A stretch of DNA of 64,000 nt. Source: an uncultured Eubacteriales bacterium (lineage in GTDB: Bacteria; Bacillota; Clostridia; Oscillospirales; UBA644). The DNA is taken from positions 62,001 to 126,000 of the forward strand of contig CAKSFN010000002.1 in the NCBI GenBank assembly GCA_934454405.1, given 5' to 3'. This document shows, one piece after another, positions 23,720-31,727 of this stretch (positions are counted from its first letter, which is position 1; each line of letters begins with the position of its first letter). Both the position numbers and the translations under genes were made by a program. Under the pieces are notes generated by a model. The model worked only from the letters and a program-made list of their open reading frames with translations, searched no databases and was not told the DNA's origin.

Positions 23720-24879
23720 GGTTTTCGCGAAAATTTTACAGTTTTTTCAGTTTGTTTTTTCTCCCGAACCAGCAGCACCAGAACCGTGACGGAAAAAACA
23801 ATCACGATGCCGCACAGCACAGCGGCAACAGGCATTTCGGAAAAATCCGATGATGCAGCAAAGACATGCGCGGAAGGTCGGTGAAGCAGAAAAGAGCAGA
23901 AAAAAGTGAGAGCCGCCGCGAATACGGTTTGCAGTATTTTTCCGATAAAATAAGGCTTCGCGGACAGTCCCCCGTCGCAAATATAAGAAAGAACCTGACA
24001 ATGAACGCTGATTCCCGCCCAGCCGATAACGGCGCTTGTAACGGCAAGATTTCGCAAAATCGGAGCAGAGCCGCCTATTCGACTTACGCCCGTCGTCATT
24101 TCAAACACACCCACAAGTATGTTTTCAACTGTTCCGTTATCGAAAAAAGGAAACAGTTTGCATAAAAATGCCGCCGTCGAAGGGATCAGTCCGGTATGTA
24201 GCAAAAGTGATACGGCAACGGCAAAAAAGACAACGAAAGCCGAGATATACAGAACCGAAACGGCGCCTTCCGTAACGGAAGAAAGAAAAATGCGAAGGAG
24301 CGGTTCACGGTTCGCCGCGACAGGCTTTTTCGGTTTGCGGTACGCATTGTCATCACCTTTCCGAAGTCTTCCCACAACGACGCCGACCGCAACCGAAGAG
24401 ACGATTTGTATTCCCCACAGCAGCCAGCCCGTTTTACTGCTCTGCCATATTCCGACGCCGACTGTGCCGAGAATGAAGGACGGACCCGCGTTGTTGCAGA
24501 AAGCGAGCGTTTTTTCCGCATCGGTTTTTGAGCACGCCCCTTTTTCATAGAGAGAAGAAACGGTCTTCGCCCCGACGGGAAAGCCCGATATCAATCCCAA
24601 AATCATTGCGCAAGAACAACAACCTCCGACACGGAAAACACGTTTCGTAAAAGGTTCCGCAAACCGACCCAAACGCTCGGCGAAACCGCTTTTAATAAAG
24701 ATCCCCGACAAAACAAGAAACGGAAACAGCGTGGGAATCAGAATCGAAAGGCACATTTCGATGCTTTTCGCCGCCGCGTCGCAGGAAACTTCGGGAAAGA
24801 TAAGAATCCCGATAATTCCGCAGAGCGTCAGTAAAAAGACGAAGCCGATGCGTATTCTGTTCCGGGTTTTATTTTTCAT
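23716..24879 (-). CDS. YlbJ-like nucleoside-recognition (Gate-domain) membrane protein
   Basis: 387 residues with about eight hydrophobic segments. The core LFPFLVLSGIFIKSGF, MILGLISGFPVGAKTV and FCNNAGPSFILGTVGVG matches the sporulation integral membrane protein YlbJ and related Gate/nucleoside-recognition proteins. YlbJ is needed for heat-resistant spores in Bacillus, but its transport role is unresolved. It lies upstream of, and co-directional with, the glycyl-radical operon, which has its own promoter. It is divergent from the esterase gene. A transporter for the radical enzyme's substrate is an alternative to a sporulation role. Confidence 0.75.
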   Translation of the reverse strand: MKNKTRNRIRIGFVFLLTLCGIIGILIFPEVSCDAAAKSIEMCLSILIPTLFPFLVLSGIFIKSGFAERLGRFAEPFTKRVFRVGGCCSCAMILGLISGFPVGAKTVSSLYEKGACSKTDAEKTLAFCNNAGPSFILGTVGVGIWQSSKTGWLLWGIQIVSSVAVGVVVGRLRKGDDNAYRKPKKPVAANREPLLRIFLSSVTEGAVSVLYISAFVVFFAVAVSLLLHTGLIPSTAAFLCKLFPFFDNGTVENILVGVFEMTTGVSRIGGSAPILRNLAVTSAVIGWAGISVHCQVLSYICDGGLSAKPYFIGKILQTVFAAALTFFCSFLLHRPSAHVFAASSDFSEMPVAAVLCGIVIVFSVTVLVLLVREKKQTEKTVKFSRKP

Positions 24880-24896
24880 TTTCCGATTCCCCGCTA

Positions 24897-24925
24897 TTGC
24901 TTTTTTATAAAAAATGGTGTAAAAT
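24897..24925 (+). promoter_or_regulatory. Sigma-A promoter of the esterase gene
   Basis: TTGCTT (24897-24902), a 17-base spacer and TAAAAT (24920-24925), 18 bases before ATG 24944. The box layout closely resembles the promoter at 38082-38110. Confidence 0.65.
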
Positions 24926-24943
24926 ATATATCGGTGATGATTA

Positions 24944-25750
24944 ATGCTGAATTATTCAGAAAAAAATGATATTGTTTATCGAAAGACCGACGGCGCGGAG
25001 CTGAAGCTTGACATGCTTATTCCCGAAAAAAAGCGCGAAGACAGGATTCCATGTTGTGTGTTTTTCCACGGCGGAGGCTGGAAGGAAGGCGGAAAAACGG
25101 ACGTTAAGGGCTTTCCTCTTATCACGGACAGAATTATTGAAAGCGGCGCTGCGGTCGCGTCTGTCGAATACAGACTTGTCGGTAAAAACGGCGGCGGTTT
25201 TCCGCAAAGCTTTGAAGACTGTCTTTACGCGCTGAAATTCCTCGACGAACAGCAAATCTGCCCTATCAACAGATTCAGAAAAGGACTGTTCGGGATTTCG
25301 GCGGGAGGCACGATGGCTTGCGCTTCGGCTCTTATGCAGGAGCGTTTCGGGATTTATTCGCCTGTTCGCGCCGTTGCGGATATGTGCGGCGTTGTTTGGT
25401 TCGGCGGAAAAGACGAGGTTTTTTCCGAAATTAAAACGCCTCCGACGACCGAAGTGTTCATCAAGAACCTTCTCGGCGGACATGACCCGAATATGACATC
25501 GCCCGTCGAATATCTGAGTGTTTCTCCGCAGCGCCCGAAATTTTTGATAGTTCACGCCGATAAAGACGAATGCGTCAATGTTCAATCTTCGAGGGAGTTC
25601 TGTAAAAGGGCGAAACAGGCGGGATACGACGCGGAATATCTTGAAGTGAAAAACTCAAATCATACTTTCTTCCCCGTCGGCGGCAGGCTTATCCCGAATG
25701 CCCAGACATTATTCGGCAAAATCGGTGATTTTCTCGCAAATAATATCTAA
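24944..25750 (+). CDS. Alpha/beta hydrolase, HSL/carboxylesterase-like
   Basis: 268 residues. The oxyanion motif is HGGGW, the nucleophile is in GISAGG, the probable acid is in HADKDECV and the catalytic histidine in NSNHTFF, which is the full triad of the lipase/esterase (BD-FAE-like) family. There is no signal peptide, so it is cytoplasmic. It probably cleaves acyl or acetyl esters of small molecules or sugars; the substrate is unknown. Monocistronic, with its own promoter; a separate promoter serves the glycosyltransferase downstream. Confidence 0.85.
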   Translation: MLNYSEKNDIVYRKTDGAELKLDMLIPEKKREDRIPCCVFFHGGGWKEGGKTDVKGFPLITDRIIESGAAVASVEYRLVGKNGGGFPQSFEDCLYALKFLDEQQICPINRFRKGLFGISAGGTMACASALMQERFGIYSPVRAVADMCGVVWFGGKDEVFSEIKTPPTTEVFIKNLLGGHDPNMTSPVEYLSVSPQRPKFLIVHADKDECVNVQSSREFCKRAKQAGYDAEYLEVKNSNHTFFPVGGRLIPNAQTLFGKIGDFLANNI

Positions 25751-25754
25751 ACGC

Positions 25755-25783
25755 TTGACATACCGAAACAATTATTATATAAT
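25755..25783 (+). promoter_or_regulatory. Consensus sigma-A promoter of the GT2-gtrA pair
   Basis: TTGACA (25755-25760), a 17-base spacer and TATAAT (25778-25783), a perfect match to consensus, about 50 bases of leader. Confidence 0.85.
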
Positions 25784-25838
25784 TATTATACTACAACACA
25801 CAATAATACACATTTTGAAAATATGAGGTTTACCATAT

Positions 25839-26771
25839 ATGAGACTTTCACTTGTAGTTCCCTGTTATAACGAGCAGGATAATATCGTAGATTTTTGCAA
25901 GGAATGCGTTCGCGTCTTCTCAAAGGGTGATTTTGATTACGATTTCGTTTTCGTCAACGACGGCTCGACAGATAAAACGCTTAAAACCCTCAGAGAAATA
26001 TATTCTCTCGGAAAACTCAATATGACGATAATAAGTTTTTCCCGTAATTTCGGGAAAGAAGCCGCAATCTATGCGGGACTGAAAAGCGCAAAAGGGGACC
26101 TTGTCACGGTCATCGACGCGGATCTTCAACAGCGTCCCGAAGTTGTTATGGAGATGATAGGTTATCTTTCCGAACACAAGGACTGCGACTGCGTCGCTGC
26201 CTATCAGAAAGAAAGGCACGAAAGCAAACTGCTCAAAACCTTCAAAAGCTGGTTTTACGGTCTCAGCAACAAGATTATGCAAACAAAGCTTTATCCCGGC
26301 GCGAGCGATTTCAGAACAATGAGAAGACAAATGGTCAACGCCGTTCTTCAGCTCAGCGAATATCATCGCTTTTCAAAGGGAATTTTCTCGTGGGTCGGCT
26401 TTAACACATATTATATACCGTATCATGTCAGAGAACGCAACGCGGGCACGTCAAAATGGTCCTTCAAAAAGCTTTTCGAATATGCTATTGAGGGAATAGT
26501 TTCTTTTACCACAAAACCTCTGCGTATCCCCGTTTATCTGGGCGGCGCGTCGCTTTTTGCCTCGTTCGTGTTCCTGATTTATATGATTGTCAAAATCTGT
26601 CTCGGAACATATATCACCGCACATCTTGCAGTTTATCTGCTTCTCCTGCTCGGAGGGTCGATACTCGTCGCGCTCGGAGTTATCGGCGAATACCTTTCCA
26701 AAACTTATATGGAATCAAAAGGCCGTCCGATTTACATTATCAAAAACAAATGGACGACAGAGGGTAAGTAA
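25839..26771 (+). CDS. GT2 polyprenyl-phosphate glycosyltransferase (GtrB/DPM1-like)
   Basis: 310 residues. The N-terminal GT-A domain begins LSLVVPCYNEQDN and has the nucleotide-sugar motif DADLQQRPE. The C-terminus has two transmembrane helices (LGGASLFASFVFLIYMIV and YLLLLLGGSILVALGVIG), the standard GtrB layout. It should transfer a hexose from a nucleotide sugar to undecaprenyl phosphate on the inner leaflet. The GtrA flippase gene overlaps its stop by one base (TAATG). The final acceptor (teichoic acid, polysaccharide or protein) is not visible. Confidence 0.9.
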   Translation: MRLSLVVPCYNEQDNIVDFCKECVRVFSKGDFDYDFVFVNDGSTDKTLKTLREIYSLGKLNMTIISFSRNFGKEAAIYAGLKSAKGDLVTVIDADLQQRPEVVMEMIGYLSEHKDCDCVAAYQKERHESKLLKTFKSWFYGLSNKIMQTKLYPGASDFRTMRRQMVNAVLQLSEYHRFSKGIFSWVGFNTYYIPYHVRERNAGTSKWSFKKLFEYAIEGIVSFTTKPLRIPVYLGGASLFASFVFLIYMIVKICLGTYITAHLAVYLLLLLGGSILVALGVIGEYLSKTYMESKGRPIYIIKNKWTTEGK

Positions 26772-27289
26772 TGGAAGCGCAGAGCAAGAAAAAAAACATA
26801 AAAGAAGTCATTCTGTACCTGATATTCGGCGTTGCGACAACACTTGTCAACTGGATAATATATCTCATATTCAACAATCTTGTTTTTAACCACCTGTTTT
26901 CCGAAAACACGGCGATGACCGTTTCAAATGCGATCGCATGGTTTTCTGCGGTGCTGTTTGCTTTTGTTACGAATAAGCTTATAGTGTTTAAGAGCAAGGA
27001 AAAGACGGCAAGAGTTCTTATACCCGAGCTGCTCTCGTTTTATGCGTCGAGAGGACTGACGGGATTGCTTGAAATCTTTGTTCCGACGCTTCTTGTTAAT
27101 TGGGGCATCACATTCACGGTTCTCGGCGACGGCGGTATATTCCCGAACGCTCTGCGTGACAGCGGATTTCTATTCACTACCCTGTCGGACAGAGGACTTG
27201 TTCCGAAAATGATCGTTGCTGTTGTCGTAATCATATTGAACTACGTTTTCAGTAAACTTATTGTTTTCAGAAAAAAGAAAGAACAATAG
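26771..27289 (+). CDS. GtrA-family flippase-like membrane protein
   Basis: 172 residues with four hydrophobic segments: LYLIFGVATTLVNWIIYLIF, NAIAWFSAVLFAFVTN, a central region, and IVAVVVIILNYVFSKLIVF. This is the GtrA/DPMS-accessory fold thought to flip the lipid-linked sugar made by the GT2 partner. Between the second and fourth helices there is a longer hydrophilic stretch (GDGGIFPNALRDSGF) than in compact GtrA proteins of about 120-140 residues. Coupled to the GT2 gene and followed by a strong terminator. Confidence 0.85.
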   Translation: MEAQSKKKNIKEVILYLIFGVATTLVNWIIYLIFNNLVFNHLFSENTAMTVSNAIAWFSAVLFAFVTNKLIVFKSKEKTARVLIPELLSFYASRGLTGLLEIFVPTLLVNWGITFTVLGDGGIFPNALRDSGFLFTTLSDRGLVPKMIVAVVVIILNYVFSKLIVFRKKKEQ

Positions 27290-27294
27290 TTTTA

Positions 27295-27328
27295 TCCCGT
27301 CTTTGCGTTCGCAGAGACGGGATTTTTT
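27295..27328 (+). terminator. Rho-independent terminator after gtrA
   Basis: The hairpin CCCGTCTTTGCG/GCAGAGACGGG is followed directly by ATTTTTT. The T run merges into the repeat unit described at 27322-27416. Confidence 0.85.
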
Positions 27329-27416
27329 ACAGCCCCATTGGGGATAGGAAAAAAGGTTCAGAATGGGTGAATCGAATCCGAAGGCGTACATAGGTACGTC
27401 GAGAGGTGAGATTCGC
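27322..27416. repeat. Dispersed intergenic repeat, copy B, with a self-complementary core
   Basis: Inverted relative to copy A at 19112. It reads TTTTTTACAGCCCC, then a GGGGATA block, then a segment whose reverse complement matches 19112-19155. Beyond the part shared with copy A it contains nested complementarity: GGGTGAATC with GATTCGCCC, and CGTAC with GTACG around a four-base loop, so its RNA could fold. The rest of 27417-27567 is T-rich, shows no gene, and contains a fragment resembling the repeat arm near 27541. Confidence 0.6.
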
Positions 27417-27567
27417 CCGTAGCAAAAAAGGCGTATTAAAACCTTATTTTATGGAAAAACACAAAAATTGCTGTTTTGAGTCGTTTTGTTTATCTTTTAA
27501 GCCATTGCTTTTTTGTATTTTTCAGCCTTTTTTGCGGTCTGGGCTTTTTTTACATCCCTTTTTCAAT

Positions 27568-28173
27568 TCAAAACATTCTGTTTGTCATATAGTTCAGCAC
27601 CATTTCCATGGCGACAAGGTTATGTCCGCCTTCGGGAATTATAATATCCGCAAACTTTTTGCTCGGTTCGACGTAAGCCTCGTGCATGGGCTTAACGGTA
27701 AGCAGATATTGGTCTATAACGGAATTAAGAGTTCTTTTTCGCTCATTCACATCGCGTCTGATCCGTCGTAATATCCGTATATCGGCGTCCGTATCGACAA
27801 AAAGCCTCAGATCCATCAGTTCGCGAAGCTTCGGCTCCGCAAGGATAAGGATTCCGTCGATAAGCAGACATTTGGACGGATATATGCGCCTGACTTTATC
27901 GCTTCTGTCATATTCCTTATAATCGTAAACGGGGCAGTCTATCGGTTCGCCGTTGCGAAGCGTCTGTAAATGCTCTGCCAGAAGCTCCGTATCGTATGCG
28001 TCGGGACAGTCATAATTCTGTTTTATGCGTTCGTCAAAAGGCATGGCGTGCTGTTCTTTATAATAGTCGTCGTGCCGCAGAACGGTCACGTCGTCCCCGA
28101 ATTTATCGGAAAGATACTTTGTTATGGTGCTTTTTCCGCTCCCCGACCCTCCGGCAATACCGATAATCAGCAT
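27568..28173 (-). CDS. udk: Uridine kinase-like protein
   Basis: 201-residue P-loop NTPase with Walker A GGSGSGKST, the HDDYYKEQ and DCPDAYD motifs of uridine/cytidine kinases, and a lid arginine segment RRIRRD. It phosphorylates uridine or cytidine with NTP in the cytoplasm. It is the final gene of the nucleoside salvage cluster, three bases after the pdp stop, with AAAGGAG upstream. Phosphoribulokinase-like alternatives are less likely given the operon. Confidence 0.88.
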   Translation of the reverse strand: MLIIGIAGGSGSGKSTITKYLSDKFGDDVTVLRHDDYYKEQHAMPFDERIKQNYDCPDAYDTELLAEHLQTLRNGEPIDCPVYDYKEYDRSDKVRRIYPSKCLLIDGILILAEPKLRELMDLRLFVDTDADIRILRRIRRDVNERKRTLNSVIDQYLLTVKPMHEAYVEPSKKFADIIIPEGGHNLVAMEMVLNYMTNRMF

Positions 28174-28176
28174 TTT

Positions 28177-29484
28177 CTATTCTCCTTTTACGACCTTATA
28201 AATAAGAGGCTTTTTCTGCGGCTGTTCGCTTCCGAAAACAAGCGCGTCAAGATATCTTTTTTCCGCGTCCGCAACCGCATCGGGGTTATTTGTGTGCAGT
28301 TCGCACAGGACGTCGCCTTTATTGACTTTATCCCCCGCTTTTCCTCGAATAACGATACCCGCGGCAAAATCAATAGGGTCGCCTTTCGCCAGCCGTCCGG
28401 CGCCGAGAACCACACTTGCGTTCCCGATACCCTCCGCGTCCATATCGTGTATATACCCGTCTGTCGGACACTTTACCTCGTGAACTATCGACGCTCTCTC
28501 GAATTTCGAAGTGTCTTCTATATAGCTGACATCTCCGCCCTGTGCGGAAATCCATTCTTTCATTTTTTCATAAGCCGCGCCGCTGTCAATCGCGGTTATA
28601 ACGCGTTTCTCCGCCTCTTCAACAGGCAAATCAAACGTCAAAGCGACCATATTTGCGGCAAGACAAATGCAGACCTCGCGAAGATCGGAAACATTTTCTC
28701 CGCGGAGGACGGCGACCGCCTCGGCTATTTCGAGGCTGTTCCCGACGGCGTGTCCGAGAGGAACATTCATATCGGTCAAAACCGCCGCGGTTTTTCTGCC
28801 GCACCCCTCGCCTATCTTGACCATTTCGGCGGCAAGTTCCTCCGCCTGCTCAACGGTCTTCATAAACGCGCCGCTTCCGACTTTGACGTCAAGCACTATC
28901 GAATGCGAACCCGCGGCAATCTTTTTGCCCATAATACTTGAAGTTATGAGAGGAATACTGTCAACGGTTGCCGTCACGTCGCGAAGCGCATACAGCTTTT
29001 TATCCGCGGGAGTTAAATTTCCGCTCTGACCGATAAGCGCAATTCCGATGCGCTCAACCTGATCGAGAAACTCCTCGGAAGAAATCGTTGTCCGATAACC
29101 GGGAATTGATTCAAGCTTATCAACCGTGCCGCCCGTGTGACCGAGACCTCTGCCGGACATTTTTGCGACTTTTGCGCCGAGAGCGGCAACGGTGGGAGCG
29201 ACAATAAGAGACGTCTTGTCTCCGACGCCGCCTGTGCTGTGCTTATCGACGGAAAGAGTTCCGAAACGGGACAGATCGACAGTATCACCCGACTCGGCGA
29301 TGCATTTTGTCAGGCAGACCGTCTCCCTGTCGCTCATTCCTCTGAAATAAACTGCCATCGCAAGCGCCGCCGCCTGATAATCGGGAACAGAGCCCGCCGT
29401 ATAGCCGTCAACAAAGAATTTTATCTCCTCGTCGGTAAGTTCTTCGCCGTTTCTTTTATTGTGAATTATATCATACATTCTCAT
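28177..29484 (-). CDS. pdp: Pyrimidine-nucleoside phosphorylase
   Basis: 435 residues, the normal size for Pdp/DeoA. The family signature SGRGLGHTGGTVDKLESIPG is present, along with the phosphate/K+ site DKHSTGGVGDKTS. It cleaves uridine, deoxyuridine or thymidine to base plus (deoxy)ribose-1-phosphate. A GGAGGTG site precedes ATG 29484. It stands 123 bases downstream of the second permease with a hairpin repeat between them, which may dampen read-through from the transporter genes. Confidence 0.93.
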   Translation of the reverse strand: MRMYDIIHNKRNGEELTDEEIKFFVDGYTAGSVPDYQAAALAMAVYFRGMSDRETVCLTKCIAESGDTVDLSRFGTLSVDKHSTGGVGDKTSLIVAPTVAALGAKVAKMSGRGLGHTGGTVDKLESIPGYRTTISSEEFLDQVERIGIALIGQSGNLTPADKKLYALRDVTATVDSIPLITSSIMGKKIAAGSHSIVLDVKVGSGAFMKTVEQAEELAAEMVKIGEGCGRKTAAVLTDMNVPLGHAVGNSLEIAEAVAVLRGENVSDLREVCICLAANMVALTFDLPVEEAEKRVITAIDSGAAYEKMKEWISAQGGDVSYIEDTSKFERASIVHEVKCPTDGYIHDMDAEGIGNASVVLGAGRLAKGDPIDFAAGIVIRGKAGDKVNKGDVLCELHTNNPDAVADAEKRYLDALVFGSEQPQKKPLIYKVVKGE

Positions 29485-29517
29485 AAAAAGGCACCTCCGA
29501 ATCCCTCGGTGTTTTTA

Positions 29518-29552
29518 GGGGCTGTAAAAAAACGCAGGTTTTTTACAGCCCC
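29518..29552. repeat. Hairpin repeat, copy C (GGGGCTGTAAAAAA/TTTTTTACAGCCCC)
   Basis: A perfect 14-bp stem (29518-29531 with 29539-29552, loop of seven) lies between the permease and pdp genes. On either strand it ends in a T-rich arm. It is followed by GTCGGGGATA, as in copy B. Confidence 0.75.
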
Positions 29553-29607
29553 GTCGGGGATAAAAATGTTCGTATCAGGAGCATTTTACATCCCCACAGA
29601 TCGAATT

Positions 29608-30558
29608 TTATCTTTGACCCTTATCGTACGGTATTCCTTCCGCCTTCGGCGCCCTTGACTTCTTGGAAGTAAACGCAAGGACAACAAGAGAAATCACGTA
29701 AGGCATCATATTGTAAATGGAACTGTTGATGTTCAGATCCGCAAGGAAGCCTATACCTGAATATACGTTTGAAAGCGCACGGAACAATCCGAACAGGAGC
29801 GCCGCAAGAGCTATTCGCGTCGGTTTCCACTGTCCGAAAATCATAACCGCAAGAGCAAGGAAGCCGAAACCGGCAACGCCGCCCTCAAATTTCCATTCGC
29901 TGACGCCGGCGGTGATGTAGGCGATACCGCCGATACCGCCGAGGAAGCCGGAGATCATAACGCCAGCATAACGCATTTTATATACGTTGATGCCGACACT
30001 GTTCGCCGCCTGCGGATGCTCGCCGCACGCCATAAGGCGAAGTCCGAATCTCGTTTTGTAAAGCAGAACATAAGCCACAATGAGCAGAATAACGGTTATT
30101 ACCATAAACCAGTTGAGCTCAAAGTCCCCTATTTTCCGAACAAACGCGCCTTTGCCCTCGTAATAAGTGACGCTCGACGAAACATTGTCCGGGGATTCCG
30201 CCGTATTTATTGCTCTCGCAATAATTACGGAAGCGGCAAGTCCGAGCATATTAAGCGCCGTTCCGACAATAGTCTGGTCGGCGTTAAATGTGACGCACGC
30301 GACGCTTAGCAGTAACGAGTAAACCAAGCCGACAAAGGCGGCAACCAAAACGGCTGAAAGAATAAGGATAATCGCAGGTGCTCCGTTCCATGCAGCGCAG
30401 AGGTATTTCAATGTCAACGCGCCGCCGAGAGCTCCCATTATCATTATACCTTCAAGTCCGAGGTTGATAACGCCCGAATGCTCGGCAAAGCAGCCGCCGA
30501 GAGCGACGAGGATAAGTACCGATGCGTAAATCAGTGTGTATTGAATAAGCAACGTCAT
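29608..30558 (-). CDS. Nucleoside ABC transporter permease 2 (NupQ/YufQ-like)
   Basis: 316 residues with about eight to nine hydrophobic helices. It has the family motif GVINLGLEGIMIMGALGGALT and the cytoplasmic-loop segment GENPQAA-like CGEHPQAANSVGINVYKMR of the BPD_transp_2 family. It pairs with the upstream permease to form the membrane channel of the Bmp-type nucleoside importer. Its ATG overlaps the upstream stop (ATGA), indicating coupled synthesis. It is the last transporter component in the operon. Confidence 0.92.
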   Translation of the reverse strand: MTLLIQYTLIYASVLILVALGGCFAEHSGVINLGLEGIMIMGALGGALTLKYLCAAWNGAPAIILILSAVLVAAFVGLVYSLLLSVACVTFNADQTIVGTALNMLGLAASVIIARAINTAESPDNVSSSVTYYEGKGAFVRKIGDFELNWFMVITVILLIVAYVLLYKTRFGLRLMACGEHPQAANSVGINVYKMRYAGVMISGFLGGIGGIAYITAGVSEWKFEGGVAGFGFLALAVMIFGQWKPTRIALAALLFGLFRALSNVYSGIGFLADLNINSSIYNMMPYVISLVVLAFTSKKSRAPKAEGIPYDKGQR

Positions 30559-31727
30559 TCAGTCTTACCTCCTTTCTCTTCGGAAGAAACGGTGTTTGCG
30601 GCGTTCACTTCAAGCTTACGGGCAGCGACGGCGTCTCTTGTCATAAGCCATTTGTTGAGAACGGTTTTTGCGAAGAATACAAATCCGCAAAGATAAATGA
30701 TTATTGCGGAAATAAGATCGGAAATCTGCGACGAATATACCATTTTGTCGATATAAGCGCCGCCGCTCGTGATATGCTGAATGAAATACGACGAGAAAAT
30801 CGCGCCTATCGGATTAAGTCCTCCGAGGAACGCCGCGGCAATTCCGTTGAAGCCCATGGCGGGAACGGAAGACTCGCTGCACGACCATTGCATAATACCC
30901 GTGAGGTAATATAACGCCGCGCCGAAGCCCGCAAGAGCACCGCCGATAACGAGAGTTACGACGATGTTGCGCTTTTCCGCCATACCGCAGTATTTTGCCG
31001 CGTTGCGGTTATATCCTGTCGCTTTAAGTTCATAGCCGAATTTTGTTTTGTCAAGAACGACCCATATAATTATCGCAACAAGAACGGCCATGGGAATGGC
31101 TATCGTTACATAGTTATTGTTCTTGAAAAGCCTGTCAAGCCCAAGCGAAGGAATTATCGCGTTCGGATTGACGCCGATTACGCTTTTTGTATAAGGGCTG
31201 GTCGGCTCTTTAACGTAATTCAAAAGCATATTGACAATATAAAGGCTTATCCAGTTAAGCATAATGCCGCTGATAACCTCGTTGACGTTGCAATACGCTT
31301 TGAGAAGTCCGCTGACCGTTCCGAGAACCGCGCCCGCCGCGATGGCAAGCAGGATGCACAGATACCACGGAAGCCCCAAACCGAGCGCCGCATAAAGAGC
31401 AACGCCTGCGCCGATAACATACTGCCCCGCCGCGCCGATGTTGAAAAGTCCCGCTTTGTAGCAGAAAAGTATCGACAGCGAACACATGAGAAGCGGAACA
31501 GCCGTAACGAATGTGTTCCCGAGGTTTTTGATGCGAAGCGTGGAACGGGAGAAGGTCATGAAGTTTTTGAGCATATCCGTAACGGCCTTGAACGCGCCGC
31601 TCGGATTTATGCAGAGAAGAACCACATAACCGATGATCAGACCGATTATAACGCAGAGGATGGATGCGACAATCGTCTGAAAGGCATTGTTGCCGACAAG
31701 ACGGCGTCCGAAACTTTTCTTAGGCAT
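30555..31727 (-). CDS. Nucleoside ABC transporter permease 1 (NupP/YufP-like)
   Basis: 390 residues. The motif YKAGLFNIGAAGQYVIGAGVA and about ten hydrophobic segments match the longer permease of Bmp-type nucleoside importers. I start at ATG 31727, six bases after GGAGG and overlapping the ATPase stop by eight bases; a GTG one codon earlier is the alternative. The C-terminal 25 residues are hydrophilic. Confidence 0.92.
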   Translation of the reverse strand: MPKKSFGRRLVGNNAFQTIVASILCVIIGLIIGYVVLLCINPSGAFKAVTDMLKNFMTFSRSTLRIKNLGNTFVTAVPLLMCSLSILFCYKAGLFNIGAAGQYVIGAGVALYAALGLGLPWYLCILLAIAAGAVLGTVSGLLKAYCNVNEVISGIMLNWISLYIVNMLLNYVKEPTSPYTKSVIGVNPNAIIPSLGLDRLFKNNNYVTIAIPMAVLVAIIIWVVLDKTKFGYELKATGYNRNAAKYCGMAEKRNIVVTLVIGGALAGFGAALYYLTGIMQWSCSESSVPAMGFNGIAAAFLGGLNPIGAIFSSYFIQHITSGGAYIDKMVYSSQISDLISAIIIYLCGFVFFAKTVLNKWLMTRDAVAARKLEVNAANTVSSEEKGGKTE

